From Pseudonocardiales bacterium (GTDB taxonomy: Bacteria > Actinomycetota > Actinomycetes > Mycobacteriales > Pseudonocardiaceae): a DNA stretch of 64,000 nucleotides. Shown here one piece after another: positions 25,601-33,188 of this stretch; position 1 is the stretch's first letter; each line of letters begins with the position of its first letter. The stretch lies in NCBI GenBank assembly GCA_019243635.1, contig JAFAUB010000022.1:33091-97090 (forward strand). The letters are read 5' to 3'. The notes beneath the pieces are model-generated. The model had not been told where the DNA came from. It searched no databases and saw nothing but the letters and a program-made list of their open reading frames with translations. The translations under genes were made by a program, and so were the position numbers.

Positions 25601-26023
25601 ACCAGCGCGGTCTGCCATCGGATCAGCTTCATGTACTCTCAGCTCTACGAGCACGGCCAACTGAACAGCCTCACCCACGACGTCCTGCACGAGATGTTCG
25701 GGGTAGCCAACCTCCACGAGCTGGAGCACCTGGCGGTCATGGTCCGCGCCGGCGCGCTGCGGTCCGCCGACGGGCAGGACATCTACCTTCCCCACCTGGA
25801 GCGCCTCTCCATCCCGACCACCTTCATCCACGGCGCCGAGAACTCCTGTTTCCTCCCTCAGAGCACGGAGAAGACGATGGAGCTGTTGGCGCAGCGCAAC
25901 GGTTCGCACCTGTACCGGCGCCACGTCGTCCCCGGCTACGGCCATATCGACTGCATCTTCGGCAAGCGCGCCGCTCTCGACGTGTACCCACTCATACTCC
26001 AGCACCTCGAAATGACCCCGTAG
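22628..26023 (+). CDS. GMC oxidoreductase fused to an alpha/beta hydrolase, 1131 aa
   Basis: Residues 1-560: GMC flavoenzyme with VVVVGSGYGGAITASRLARA (FAD), GCGLGGTSLINANV, and the C-terminal HPLGGCVMAEDAERG and GVNPLLTISALAERC. Near 197-207 it has CTLCGDCVSGC, a ferredoxin-like Cys cluster. Residues 570-760: a beta-rich linker domain. Residues 800-1131: alpha/beta hydrolase with the oxyanion region LAHGLGVSSRIFSID, nucleophile elbow MVAHCYGSTTFF with Cys906 where Ser is usual, and the late His in GYGHIDCIFG. Cholesterol-oxidase-like and sterol-ester chemistry is plausible; similar fusions occur in actinobacteria, substrate unproven. GGAGG precedes ATG 22628. Confidence 0.85.
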   Translation: MIVRLSSPVEDLKDHYEVVVVGSGYGGAITASRLARAGRRVCLLERGKELRPGEYPDTGPEALTEIQVDFPEGHLGSRTGLYDMRVDEDLNVVLGCGLGGTSLINANVSLRADQRVFDDPRWPEALRSDLGTLMEDGYQRAEEMLKPTPLPDGKAGLKKLQALADSSVALPGRFYRPPINVTFTDHVNHVGVEQKACTLCGDCVSGCNYGAKNTVLMNYLPDARNHGAEIFTQVAVRFVQRRNDRWLVHYQVLGTGEELFDAPPSFVSADVVVLAAGTLGSTEILLRSAENGLPLSGHVGERLTGNGDVIAWSYNTDHEVNGVGWGHRAGSEVGPCITGIIDDREQPDLEQGTVIEEGSIPGALARQLPLAFDAVALASGIDTDRSLQHRVQELAREQESLVLGPRRGAVRNTQTYLVMSHDDGNGHAVLEQDRLRIRWPQVGDQPVFERVSEMLQRATVALDGTYLASPIWNTLLGDRLVTVHPLGGCVMAEDAERGVVNHRGQAFAGPAGSAVHEGLYVSDGSVIPRPLGVNPLLTISALAERCCALLAQDRDWTIDYTLPSVPLAPPPPRTLGIQFTETMTGYISAQGSGDYQAAAALGEADGSPFSFTLTVVSEDLEGMLTDPDHPARMIGTVRAPALSPDPITVTEGVFNLFVKDPDRINGRQMRYRMRLTTEEGRHYHFVGVKIINDDRGLDIWSDNTTLYVTVYEGDTEAGRVVATGTLTISPEDLMRQLTTIRVRGATSVRQRLVETARFGEFFAGTLFDVYGGVVRPLERFNAVAPARKKRPLRVCAPVIHPFTTDDGVALRLTRYQGGSKGPVILAHGLGVSSRIFSIDTIETNLLEFLYAHGYDVWLLDFRASVELTASAQRFTADDVAQYDYPAAVAAVRAVTASPSVQMVAHCYGSTTFFMAMLAGLDGVRSVVSSQVATHIVCPPMTRLKTGLHLPALLEKLGVISLTAYADTNADWSSRLYDRFLEVFPGDNEGDCTSAVCHRISFMYSQLYEHGQLNSLTHDVLHEMFGVANLHELEHLAVMVRAGALRSADGQDIYLPHLERLSIPTTFIHGAENSCFLPQSTEKTMELLAQRNGSHLYRRHVVPGYGHIDCIFGKRAALDVYPLILQHLEMTP

Positions 26024-26077
26024 CGGCACCTCGCCGTTTCAGTAGCCGTCTCCCCGTAGGCGAGCCCTCCCCCGGGG

Positions 26078-26407
26078 TCAGCTCTGACTGCGGGGATCAG
26101 CCGATTCGAGGTGCGCGAGGCGCTGGTGGGCGTCCTCGAGCCGGCGTTCCAGGCTGACGATGCGGATGGCGGCGACCAGCGGCATGTTCAGGTCGAGCAG
26201 TGCGCGCACCCGTAGCGCCAGGGTGAGCTCGGCGCGCGAGTACCGGCGTTGCCCGCCCGCCGAACGATTCGGGGTGAGCAGCCCGGCCGCGTCGAGGCTG
26301 CGCAGGAAGGCAGGCTGAACGCCGAGCAGGTCTGCGGCCCGTCCTATGGTGTAGGCCGGGTAGTCATCGTCGTCGAGCCTGCTCGGTCCACTCCGTGGTC
26401 GCGTCAC
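26078..26407 (-). CDS. MerR-family regulator, HspR-like
   Basis: 109 residues. The winged-helix DNA-binding head reads YTIGRAADLLGVQPAFLRSL, then GLLTPNRSAGGQRRYSRAEL, the MerR pattern seen in HspR. A coiled-coil (EDAHQRLAHLES) follows. Transcribed divergently from hsp20 with a HAIR-like site between them, so it most likely represses hsp20 and itself and is relieved by heat. It is the gene immediately upstream of the site, as in other HspR/hsp20 pairs. Confidence 0.82.
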   Translation of the reverse strand: MTRPRSGPSRLDDDDYPAYTIGRAADLLGVQPAFLRSLDAAGLLTPNRSAGGQRRYSRAELTLALRVRALLDLNMPLVAAIRIVSLERRLEDAHQRLAHLESADPRSQS

Positions 26408-26575
26408 CTGGCCTCCGTGTGCAGAACAGACTAATCTTACAGTGGTCGGCCAGTGTTTTCTATCTCCTGGTTCTCCGGCGTCGTCACTGCTCGGGGCAGG
26501 CGGTGCCAGGGCACCGGAAGCCGGTGAGTCACCTCCACCTGGTGTGGTCCTCGTGGCCAGAGCACCGGCCGAGTT

Positions 26576-26596
26576 CTTGAGCGTCTTACTGTCAAG
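26576..26596. promoter_or_regulatory. HAIR-like HspR operator
   Basis: CTTGAGC-N7-TGTCAAG matches the known HspR inverted repeat CTTGAGT-N7-ACTCAAG at 12 of 14 positions with the exact 7-base spacing. It lies about 88 bp before the hsp20 start and in the divergent promoter with the HspR-like gene. Confidence 0.7.
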
Positions 26597-26683
26597 AAGG
26601 CTGCCATGAGGGGAACACTTTCACCGCTGCTCACGTTGTCAGGAGTGTCACTGCACTGCTACAGCTAGGAGAAAGAGACCACG

Positions 26684-27115
26684 ATGCTGATGCGTACTGA
26701 CCCGTTCCGGGAGCTGGACCGGCTGACCCAGGCCCTGTTCGGTATCGACGGCACCACGGCCCACCCAGCGATCATGCCCATGGATGCCTACCGCCAGGAG
26801 GGGCAGTTCGTCGTGCACTTCGACCTGCCCGGGGTGGACCCGTCCTCGATCGACCTCAACGTCGAGCGCAACGTGCTCACCGTCAGGGCCGAGCGCAAGC
26901 CGACCTACGGCGAGGACGTCGAGCTGCAGGCCGCCGAGCGGCCTCGGGGGGTGTTCAGCCGGCAGCTGTTCCTCGGCGACACCCTCGACGCCGACCGCGT
27001 CGAGGCGAGCTATGACGGTGGAGTGCTGACTCTGCGTATCCCCGTCGCCGAGAGGGCCAAGCCCCGCAAGATTGAGATCACCGGGGCCGGCGCGCCCCAG
27101 GAGCTCACCGTCTGA
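26684..27115 (+). CDS. Hsp20-family small heat-shock protein
   Basis: 143 residues: short N-terminal arm ([20 protein letters not shown]), alpha-crystallin domain (residues about 35-130) with [20 protein letters not shown] and the strand signature [20 protein letters not shown], and a short tail lacking the IXI motif in its usual form. ATP-independent holdase that binds unfolding proteins. GGAG is upstream of ATG 26684. Controlled by the HAIR-like site; two hairpins follow the stop. Confidence 0.87.
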   Translation: MLMRTDPFRELDRLTQALFGIDGTTAHPAIMPMDAYRQEGQFVVHFDLPGVDPSSIDLNVERNVLTVRAERKPTYGEDVELQAAERPRGVFSRQLFLGDTLDADRVEASYDGGVLTLRIPVAERAKPRKIEITGAGAPQELTV

Positions 27116-27130
27116 CCTCCCCAGCGCCAC

Positions 27131-27148
27131 GGTCCGCGGCTGCGGACC
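27131..27148 (+). terminator. First hairpin after hsp20
   Basis: GGTCCGC and GCGGACC form a 7-bp stem with a 4-base loop 16 bases after the hsp20 stop. Confidence 0.5.
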
Positions 27149-27162
27149 GGTTCTCTACCCGC

Positions 27163-27200
27163 CGAGGGGCGCCCCATGGACACCAGGGGGGCGCCCCTCG
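27163..27200 (+). terminator. Second, stronger hairpin after hsp20
   Basis: CGAGGGGCGCCCC and GGGGCGCCCCTCG form a perfect 13-bp stem with a 12-base loop. Together with the preceding stem it isolates hsp20 from the molybdoenzyme gene downstream. Confidence 0.75.
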
Positions 27201-27229
27201 ACCTGCTTCGCGGGGTTTGAGGGCTGCTC

Positions 27230-29700
27230 ATGAGGGTACCCGCGAGCGTGACGTCGCGGGATCGGATTGCCGAGCCGTGGGGGGCGCGTACCCCGTACGG
27301 ACCGGGTGGGACCTGGCCGACGCGGGTCGACACCTACCTGGCCGCCGGGGTGAGCGCCGAGCAGGTCGACCGATGGGTGCAGTCCGCGTCGATCCTGCAC
27401 TCCAACGGGGATGGGCTGGACATCGCGGTGTCCGGCGGTCGAGTCGGGTCGGAGTCCGTGGTCGGGAGGTCGACCGGGTCAACCACGGTCGCCTCGGCCC
27501 CAAGGACCTGTTCGGCTGGCAGGCGAATGCTGCGGCAGACCGACTGACCACCCCCCTGGTCCGGGAGGGCGGCAGGCTGGTGGAGACCGGCTGGGATACC
27601 GCGATGGACCGGGTTGTGCGGCACAGCGTGGAGCTGCTCAGTGAGCAGGGACCGAGTGCGTTGGGTTTCTACACCACCGGGCAGCTGTTCCTGGAGGAGT
27701 ACTACACCCTGGCGATGATCGCGCACGGCGCGATCGGCACCAACCACGTCGACGGCAACACCCGGCTGTGCACGGCGACCGCCGCCGCGGCGTTGAAGGA
27801 GTCCTTCGGCTGCGACGGCCAACCCGGCTCCTACAGCGACGTCGACCACGCCGACGTGATCGCGCTTTACGGCCATAACGTGGCCGAGACGCAGACCGTG
27901 TTGTGGATGCGCATGCTGGATCGGCTGGCTGGACCGAACCCACCGAAGCTGATCTGCGTCGACCCGAGGGAGACACCGGCGGCCCGCGTGGCGACGGTAC
28001 ACCTCGCGCCGCTGCCGGGCACCAACGTCGCACTGATGAACGGGATCCTGCACGAGATCATCCGCAATGACCGGGTGGACCACGACTACGTCGCCGCTCA
28101 TACGGTCGGCTACGAAGAGCTGGCCAAGCAGGTCGAGGACTACCCACCGGACCGGGTCGCGGAGATCTGCCAGGTGCCGGCGGAACAGATCCGCGACGCC
28201 GCCCGCATCCTCGGCGCCGCGCGGCGGCTGCTGTCCACGGTGCTGCAGGGCTTCTACCAGTCCCATCAGGCCACCGCGGCGGCCGTCCAGGTCAACAACG
28301 TCCACCTCATCCGCGGCATGCTCGGCAAGCCGGGCGCGGGCATCCTGCAGATGAACGGGCAGCCCACCGCGCAGAACACCCGCGAGTGCGGCGCCGACGG
28401 CGACATGGCCGGCTTCCGGAACTGGGCCAACGACTCCCACGTCGCCGAGCTGGCCCGGCTCTGGAACGTCGAGCAGACGCAGATCCCGCATTACTCGCCG
28501 CCCACGCACCTGATGCAGATCATGCGGTACGTGGAGCAGGGGACGATCCGGTTCCTGTGGGTGAGTGGCACCAACCCGGCGGTGTCACTGCCGGAGCTGC
28601 ACCGGATCCGCTCGATCCTGTCCCAGCGGCGACTGTTCCTGGTGGTGCAGGACCTCTTCCTGACCGAGACGGCCGAGCTTGCCGACGTGGTGTTGCCTGC
28701 GGCCACCTGGGCGGAGAAGACGGGCACCTTCACCAATGCCGACCGCACCGTGCACCTGTCGGAGAAGGCCGTCGAACCACCCGGCCAGGCCCGGCCCGAT
28801 CTCGACATCTTCCTCGACTACGCGCGGCGGATGGACTTCCGTGACAAGGACGGTCAGCCGCTGCCGCCGTGGCACGACGCCGAGTCGGCGTTCGAGGCGT
28901 GGAAGCGGTGCAGCGCCGGTCGTCCGTGCGACTACACCGGGCTCAGCTACGCGAAGCTGCGCGGTGGCAGCGGCATCCAGTGGCCCTGCACCGCCGAGCA
29001 CCCTGAGGGGACCGAACGGCTCTACGTCGAGGGTCGGTTCTGGAGCGCACCGGAGTACTGCGAGAGCTACGGCAAGGATCTGGTCACCGGGGCTCCGCTG
29101 GAGCCCACCGAGTACCGGGCTCTGAACCCCGCCGGCAAAGCGGTGATCAAAGCGGCCGAGTACCTGCCGCCGCACGAGCCGTCCAGCGAGGAGTTCCCCC
29201 TGCACCTCATCACCGGCCGCACGCTGTTCCACTTCCACACCCGAACCAAGACCGGGCGAGCACCGCAGCTGCAGGCGGCGGCGCCTGAGGTGTGGGTGGA
29301 GATGTCGGTCAAAGACGCGGACAACCAGGGCATCGGTGAGGGCGATGTGGTCGAGATCAGCTCCGCCCGCGGCGCGATCCGGGCTCAGGTACGGGTCAGC
29401 GGTATCCGAGAGGGGGTCGTGTTCGTGCCGTTTCACTATGGCTACTGGGACGCCTCCGACGCCGAGCACCAGCGCGCCGCGAACGAGCTCACCATCACCG
29501 ACTGGGATCCGGTGTCCAAGCAGCCGATCTTCAAGACGGCTGCGGTATGCGTCAGCCGGGTGGGCGTCGGGGACGGCAACGCCGCGCCGGCCCCGACGAA
29601 CACCGCATCGCGGCCCGTGACCGCGGACGCCCCGGCCACCTGCGGCGGTCCCGCCGCCACCGCGGACGAACAGCCGGCCCCTGCCGGAGGCGTGCGGTGA
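27230..29700 (+). CDS. Molybdopterin oxidoreductase (nitrate reductase/formate dehydrogenase type) with a frameshift near the 5' end
   Basis: The family N-terminus reads from ATG 27230 (DRIAEPWGARTPYGPGGTWP, then VDRWVQSASILHSNGDGLDI) but the rest of the protein, from VGVRGREVDRVNHGRLGPKD, is in the next frame. One base appears to be missing at about 27450 in the G-run of GTCGGGTCGG. The remainder is intact: GNTRLCTATAAAALKESFG, ALYGHNVAETQTVLWMRM, MNGQPTAQNTRECGADGDM and a C-terminal molybdopterin dinucleotide domain with HLITGRTLFHFHTRTKTGRA. No N-terminal 4Fe-4S Cys motif is visible. It overlaps the next gene by 4 bases. Either a pseudogene, a sequencing error, or a gene using a downstream start. 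Electron acceptor unknown. Confidence 0.7.
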
Positions 29701-30179
29701 AGCTCGACCTCGTGCTGCGGGAGCTGCACGCTGCGGAGAGCTCCCTGGCGGACGAGCTGGTGAAGGTGGCCGACCGGCACAAGGTAGATCATGAGATCTA
29801 TCACGTCGCCCGCGACCTGGCCCGCTGGTCCCAACAGCACGTGCATGAGCTCACCGAGGTCGGCCGGCACTATGGCCTGAGCCTGAAAGACGAGGCGCAG
29901 CCGGACGCCGGTCTGCTGTCCAGTGTGCGCAACAAAGCCAGCGAGCTGGCCGGTCGTCGCCCGGAGCCGGGTCTGCTGCTGCTGCGCGACCTGCGCCGGC
30001 TGCACCGCATCGCCGCTGGCGTCTCGCTGGACTGGGAGCTGCTCGCCCAAGGCGCGCAGGCCACCCGGGACTCCGCGCTCCTCGCGCTGGCCAAGCGGTG
30101 CCACCCGCAGTCGCTACGCCAGATGAGATGGGCCAACGCGATGCTCAAGACGATCTCACCTCAGATTCTGGCGAGCTGA
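29697..30179 (+). CDS. Helical protein of unknown function, 160 aa
   Basis: GTG 29697 overlaps the molybdoenzyme stop (GTGA), so translation is coupled. The protein is all-helical and charged (LVKVADRHKVDHEIYHVARD, then LARWSQQHVHELTEVGRHYG) without Cys or membrane helices. His/Asp/Glu spacing in the first 60 residues faintly recalls ferritin-like bundles, but I cannot assign a family. Its coupling to a molybdoenzyme suggests an accessory or stress role. Confidence 0.65.
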   Translation: MKLDLVLRELHAAESSLADELVKVADRHKVDHEIYHVARDLARWSQQHVHELTEVGRHYGLSLKDEAQPDAGLLSSVRNKASELAGRRPEPGLLLLRDLRRLHRIAAGVSLDWELLAQGAQATRDSALLALAKRCHPQSLRQMRWANAMLKTISPQILAS

Positions 30180-30260
30180 GGTCTGTGTCCCTCGGTGTCG
30201 AGTGCTCCTCAGACGGGTACCCCGGGCTGAGCGGCTTATCGTTCACGGGAGGTGAGGCCG

Positions 30261-30680
30261 GTGCCGGCCGAGGACGAACTACCCAGCACGCTGCGGCGCT
30301 CCCCGGACAAGGCGCAGCGGACGTGGTCCAAGGCGCACGACTCCGCCGTCGAGACCTACGGCGAGGGCGAACGGGCGCACCGCACCGCGTTCGCGGCGCT
30401 GAAGCACACCCACCAGAAGGTCGGCGACCACTGGGAGCCGAAGGACACCGCCGGCCCCTCTGACGAGCGCGCGGCCGGCGGTGTCGACCCCGATACCGGG
30501 CGCGGACCCAGCGGCAGGACCGCCGGGGGTGTCAACGCGAACGCGAGCAAGCGGGAGCTCCTGGACCAGGCGCGCAGGCTCGGCGTGCGCGGCCGTTCCT
30601 CGATGACCAAGGACGAGCTGGTGGACGCACTGCGCAAGGCCAGCGACCGGCTGACCCGCCAGGCCCGCGAACGCGGTTGA
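30261..30680 (+). CDS. ChaB-family protein with a C-terminal Rho-N/SAP-like domain
   Basis: 139 residues from GTG 30261 (GGGAGG upstream; a second GTG at 30252 is less well placed). The N-terminal half is ChaB (ELPSTLRRSPDKAQRTWSKA, then HRTAFAALKHTHQKVGDHWE). After a Gly/Asp-rich linker, residues 97-130 (SKRELLDQARRLGVRGRSSM, then TKDELVDALR) look like the helix-extended-loop-helix of Rho N-terminal domains. Such two-domain ChaB proteins are common in actinobacteria; function unknown, possibly nucleic-acid binding. Confidence 0.78.
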   Translation: MPAEDELPSTLRRSPDKAQRTWSKAHDSAVETYGEGERAHRTAFAALKHTHQKVGDHWEPKDTAGPSDERAAGGVDPDTGRGPSGRTAGGVNANASKRELLDQARRLGVRGRSSMTKDELVDALRKASDRLTRQARERG

Positions 30681-30709
30681 CCCTCTCCGGCCAGAACGGC
30701 TCTGCCCAG

Positions 30710-30738
30710 GACGGCTCCGGCTATGACGGCTCCGGCTA
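30710..30738. repeat. 15-bp-spaced direct repeat at the 3' ends of convergent genes
   Basis: GACGGCTCCGGCTA occurs at 30710-30723 and 30725-30738; a degenerate third copy precedes it near 30694. The second copy contains the stop codon of the minus-strand transporter gene. Likely slippage. Confidence 0.5.
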
Positions 30739-32742
30739 GGACGGTGGGGATGCGGATTGGCGGGCCGCGGCGGCTTGTTGTTCGTAGTCATCATGCAGGC
30801 GATGGGCTTGGTCGGCGGTGCGGGTGACGCCGGCCGAGCGTAGGTGCCAGGGGATGTCGATGGTGACCACGTCGGGCAGGAACAGCAGACGTGCTCGCAG
30901 CCGTAGTGCGCTCTGGTTGTGCAGCAGCTGTTCCCACCAGTGCCCGACGACGTACTCGGGGATGACCACCGTCATGATGTCGCGGGGTCCGGTGCGGGGG
31001 TAGTCCCGGACGTATTTCAGGATCGGTCGGGTGATCTCGCGGTAGGGCGACTCGAGGATCTTCAAGGGGAAGTCGAGGCCCGCCTCGTCCCAGTCCCGGC
31101 GCAGCTGGGCGGACTCCTCGTCATCGACGGCGACGGTGATGGCCTCCAGGGTGTGGGGGCGCAGGGACCGCGCGTAGGCCAGCGCCCGCAGGGTGGGACC
31201 GCTGACCTTGGACACCAGCACCAGGACGTGGTTGCGGGACGGGCGGACGGGGCGGACGTCCTCCACCGCGATCTCCTGGGCCACCGTGGCGTAATGCCGG
31301 TTGATGCCGCGCATCAGAGCGAACAGCACCGGGATGGCGATCACGACAAGGTAGGCGCCCTCGAGGAACTTCGTCACCAGCACGATCACGAACACCACCC
31401 CGGTGGCCACCGCCCCCAGGCCGTTGATCAGCTGGGAGCGGCGGATCCGGCGTCGGTCGCCGGTCGGCGGGTCGGCGGCCAGTGCGGTGTGCCAGTGTTT
31501 GACCATACCGATCTGGGACAGGGTGAAGGCGGTGAACACCCCGATCACGTAAAGCTGGATCAGGGCGTTGGTGTTGGCGTTGAACGCATAGATCAAGCCG
31601 GCGGCGAACACCGCGAGCAGCACGATGCCGTTGCTGAAGACCAGCCGGTCCCCACGGGTGTGGAACTGGCGGGGGAAGTACCGGTCCCGGGCCAGGATCG
31701 AGGCCAGCGTCGGGAAACCGTTGAACGAGGTGTTCGCCGCCAGGATCAGGATCGCTGCGGTGAACACCTGAATGGCGTAGAACCCCACCGAACCGGGGCC
31801 GAACACCGCGACGGCGACCTGGGCCAGCACCGTCTTGGGCGTGGCGTCAGCGGGCAGGGCCAGCTGGGTGGGGTCCAGCGCGGCGTGCACGTCCGAGATG
31901 CTGGCCAGCAGGGTGATCCCGATCCCCATCGTGACCGCCAGCACCGCGAGGTAGCCCAACACGGTGGCGGCGTTGTGCGCCTTCGGCTTCCGGAAGACCT
32001 GCACCCCGTTGCTGATCGCCTCCACCCCGGTCAGCGCGGTGCAGCCCTGCGCGAACGCCCGCAGGACCAAGAAGGCGGCGAGGAGGCCGGTGGCCTGCTC
32101 GGTGGCGTGAATCGGGTAGCCCGCGCTCTCCGCGACCAGGTGCTGCCCGGTGCCCAGCTTCACCCCCGCCCAGATGAACATGACGAAGATGCCCACCACG
32201 AACCCGTAGGTCGGGATCGCGAAGGTCTTGCCGGTCTCCCGCACCCCCCGCAGGTTGACCACCATCAGCACAGCGACGAACCCCACCGACATCGCCACCG
32301 CGTGCGGGGCGGTCGAGGGCAGCGCCGAGGTGATCGCCGACACCCCGGCCACCACCGACACCGCCACCGTCATCACGTAGTCCACCAACAACGCCGAGGC
32401 GGCCACCAACCCGGCAGACCGGCCCAGGTTCTCGTGACTGACGATGTACGAGCCGCCACCACTCGGGTAGGCGTAACAGGTCTGCCGGTAAGAGGCGGCC
32501 ACAATCACGAACAACACCGCCACCGCCACCGCCAGATACGGCGCCACGTGGTAGAATGCCAGCCCCCCCACCGACAACGCCACCAGGATCGCCTCAGTGG
32601 CGTAAGCCACCGAGGACAACGCGTCACTGCAGAAGATCGGCAATGCCAGTACCTTCGGCAACAACGTGTCACCCAGCTGCCGACTCGCCAACGGCCGGCC
32701 CAGCAACAACCGCTTCGGCAAGCTCGTCCACACGACCCCCAA
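30736..32742 (-). CDS. KimA-type potassium importer (APC superfamily)
   Basis: 668 residues. About 12 membrane helices begin with SSVAYATEAILVALSVGGLA, YAYPSGGGSYIVSHENLG and DYVMTVAVSVVAGVSAITSA, which match the Bacillus KimA (former YdaO) potassium/proton symporter closely in order and wording. The cytoplasmic C-terminal 200 residues form a USP-like domain (ALAYARSLRPHTLEAITVAV; LHNQSALRLRARLLFLPDVV), the KimA dimer and c-di-AMP site. High-affinity potassium import is expected, inhibited by c-di-AMP. Often annotated merely as amino acid permease. No c-di-AMP riboswitch is apparent upstream. Confidence 0.82.
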   Translation of the reverse strand: MGVVWTSLPKRLLLGRPLASRQLGDTLLPKVLALPIFCSDALSSVAYATEAILVALSVGGLAFYHVAPYLAVAVAVLFVIVAASYRQTCYAYPSGGGSYIVSHENLGRSAGLVAASALLVDYVMTVAVSVVAGVSAITSALPSTAPHAVAMSVGFVAVLMVVNLRGVRETGKTFAIPTYGFVVGIFVMFIWAGVKLGTGQHLVAESAGYPIHATEQATGLLAAFLVLRAFAQGCTALTGVEAISNGVQVFRKPKAHNAATVLGYLAVLAVTMGIGITLLASISDVHAALDPTQLALPADATPKTVLAQVAVAVFGPGSVGFYAIQVFTAAILILAANTSFNGFPTLASILARDRYFPRQFHTRGDRLVFSNGIVLLAVFAAGLIYAFNANTNALIQLYVIGVFTAFTLSQIGMVKHWHTALAADPPTGDRRRIRRSQLINGLGAVATGVVFVIVLVTKFLEGAYLVVIAIPVLFALMRGINRHYATVAQEIAVEDVRPVRPSRNHVLVLVSKVSGPTLRALAYARSLRPHTLEAITVAVDDEESAQLRRDWDEAGLDFPLKILESPYREITRPILKYVRDYPRTGPRDIMTVVIPEYVVGHWWEQLLHNQSALRLRARLLFLPDVVTIDIPWHLRSAGVTRTADQAHRLHDDYEQQAAAARQSASPPS

Positions 32743-32807
32743 GCCTACGGGGTCAGCCCCATCCCAGTAGCCTCATCCTGAACTCGTCGATCAAGGAGTA
32801 CAACGGC

Positions 32808-33188
32808 GTGGGCAAGGTGACCTGGAAGACCGAGCCGGATGCGCACGACTATCCCGCCGCGACCTCCTACCTGTCGTTGGTCGTGTCCAGTGCCCGGGCC
32901 GGCGAGCTGGTCGAGCAGCTCAAGACGGCCCCTCTCGAGCACTACAAGGCCAAGGACATGCTGCGCGCCTCGGGGCTCCCCCTGCTAGGCCCAGACAACC
33001 CGCACGTGGCAGCCGACCTGGCCAAGGTGAAGGACAAGAAGGCGCTGTCCCCGGTCCTGCTCATCCGCGGCGACCTGGTCCAGGGAACCGCCCTGCAGAT
33101 CGCGGACGGCTACCACCGGGTGTGCGCCAGCTATCACCTCGACGAGAACACCGACATCCCCTGCCGCATCGCCGACCACCCCGGATGA
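32808..33188 (+). CDS. ParB/Srx-like small protein
   Basis: 126 residues. GTG 32808 lies 9 bases after AAGGAG. The second half, [20 protein letters not shown] then [20 protein letters not shown], follows the ParB/sulfiredoxin-like pattern (xDGxHRxxAxxxL...P.R). The N-terminal half, [20 protein letters not shown], is a separate helix pair. Overlaps the FtsW/RodA gene by 4 bases (ATGA). I infer a nucleotide- or DNA-binding accessory role; nothing proves chromosome partitioning. Confidence 0.65.
   Translation: MGKVTWKTEPDAHDYPAATSYLSLVVSSARAGELVEQLKTAPLEHYKAKDMLRASGLPLLGPDNPHVAADLAKVKDKKALSPVLLIRGDLVQGTALQIADGYHRVCASYHLDENTDIPCRIADHPG

Noticed and set aside
30919..32781. 620-codon plus-strand open frame opposite the KimA-type gene
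   Set aside because: Low-complexity Gln/Asp/Gly/His translation; the minus strand has a recognisable membrane transporter.
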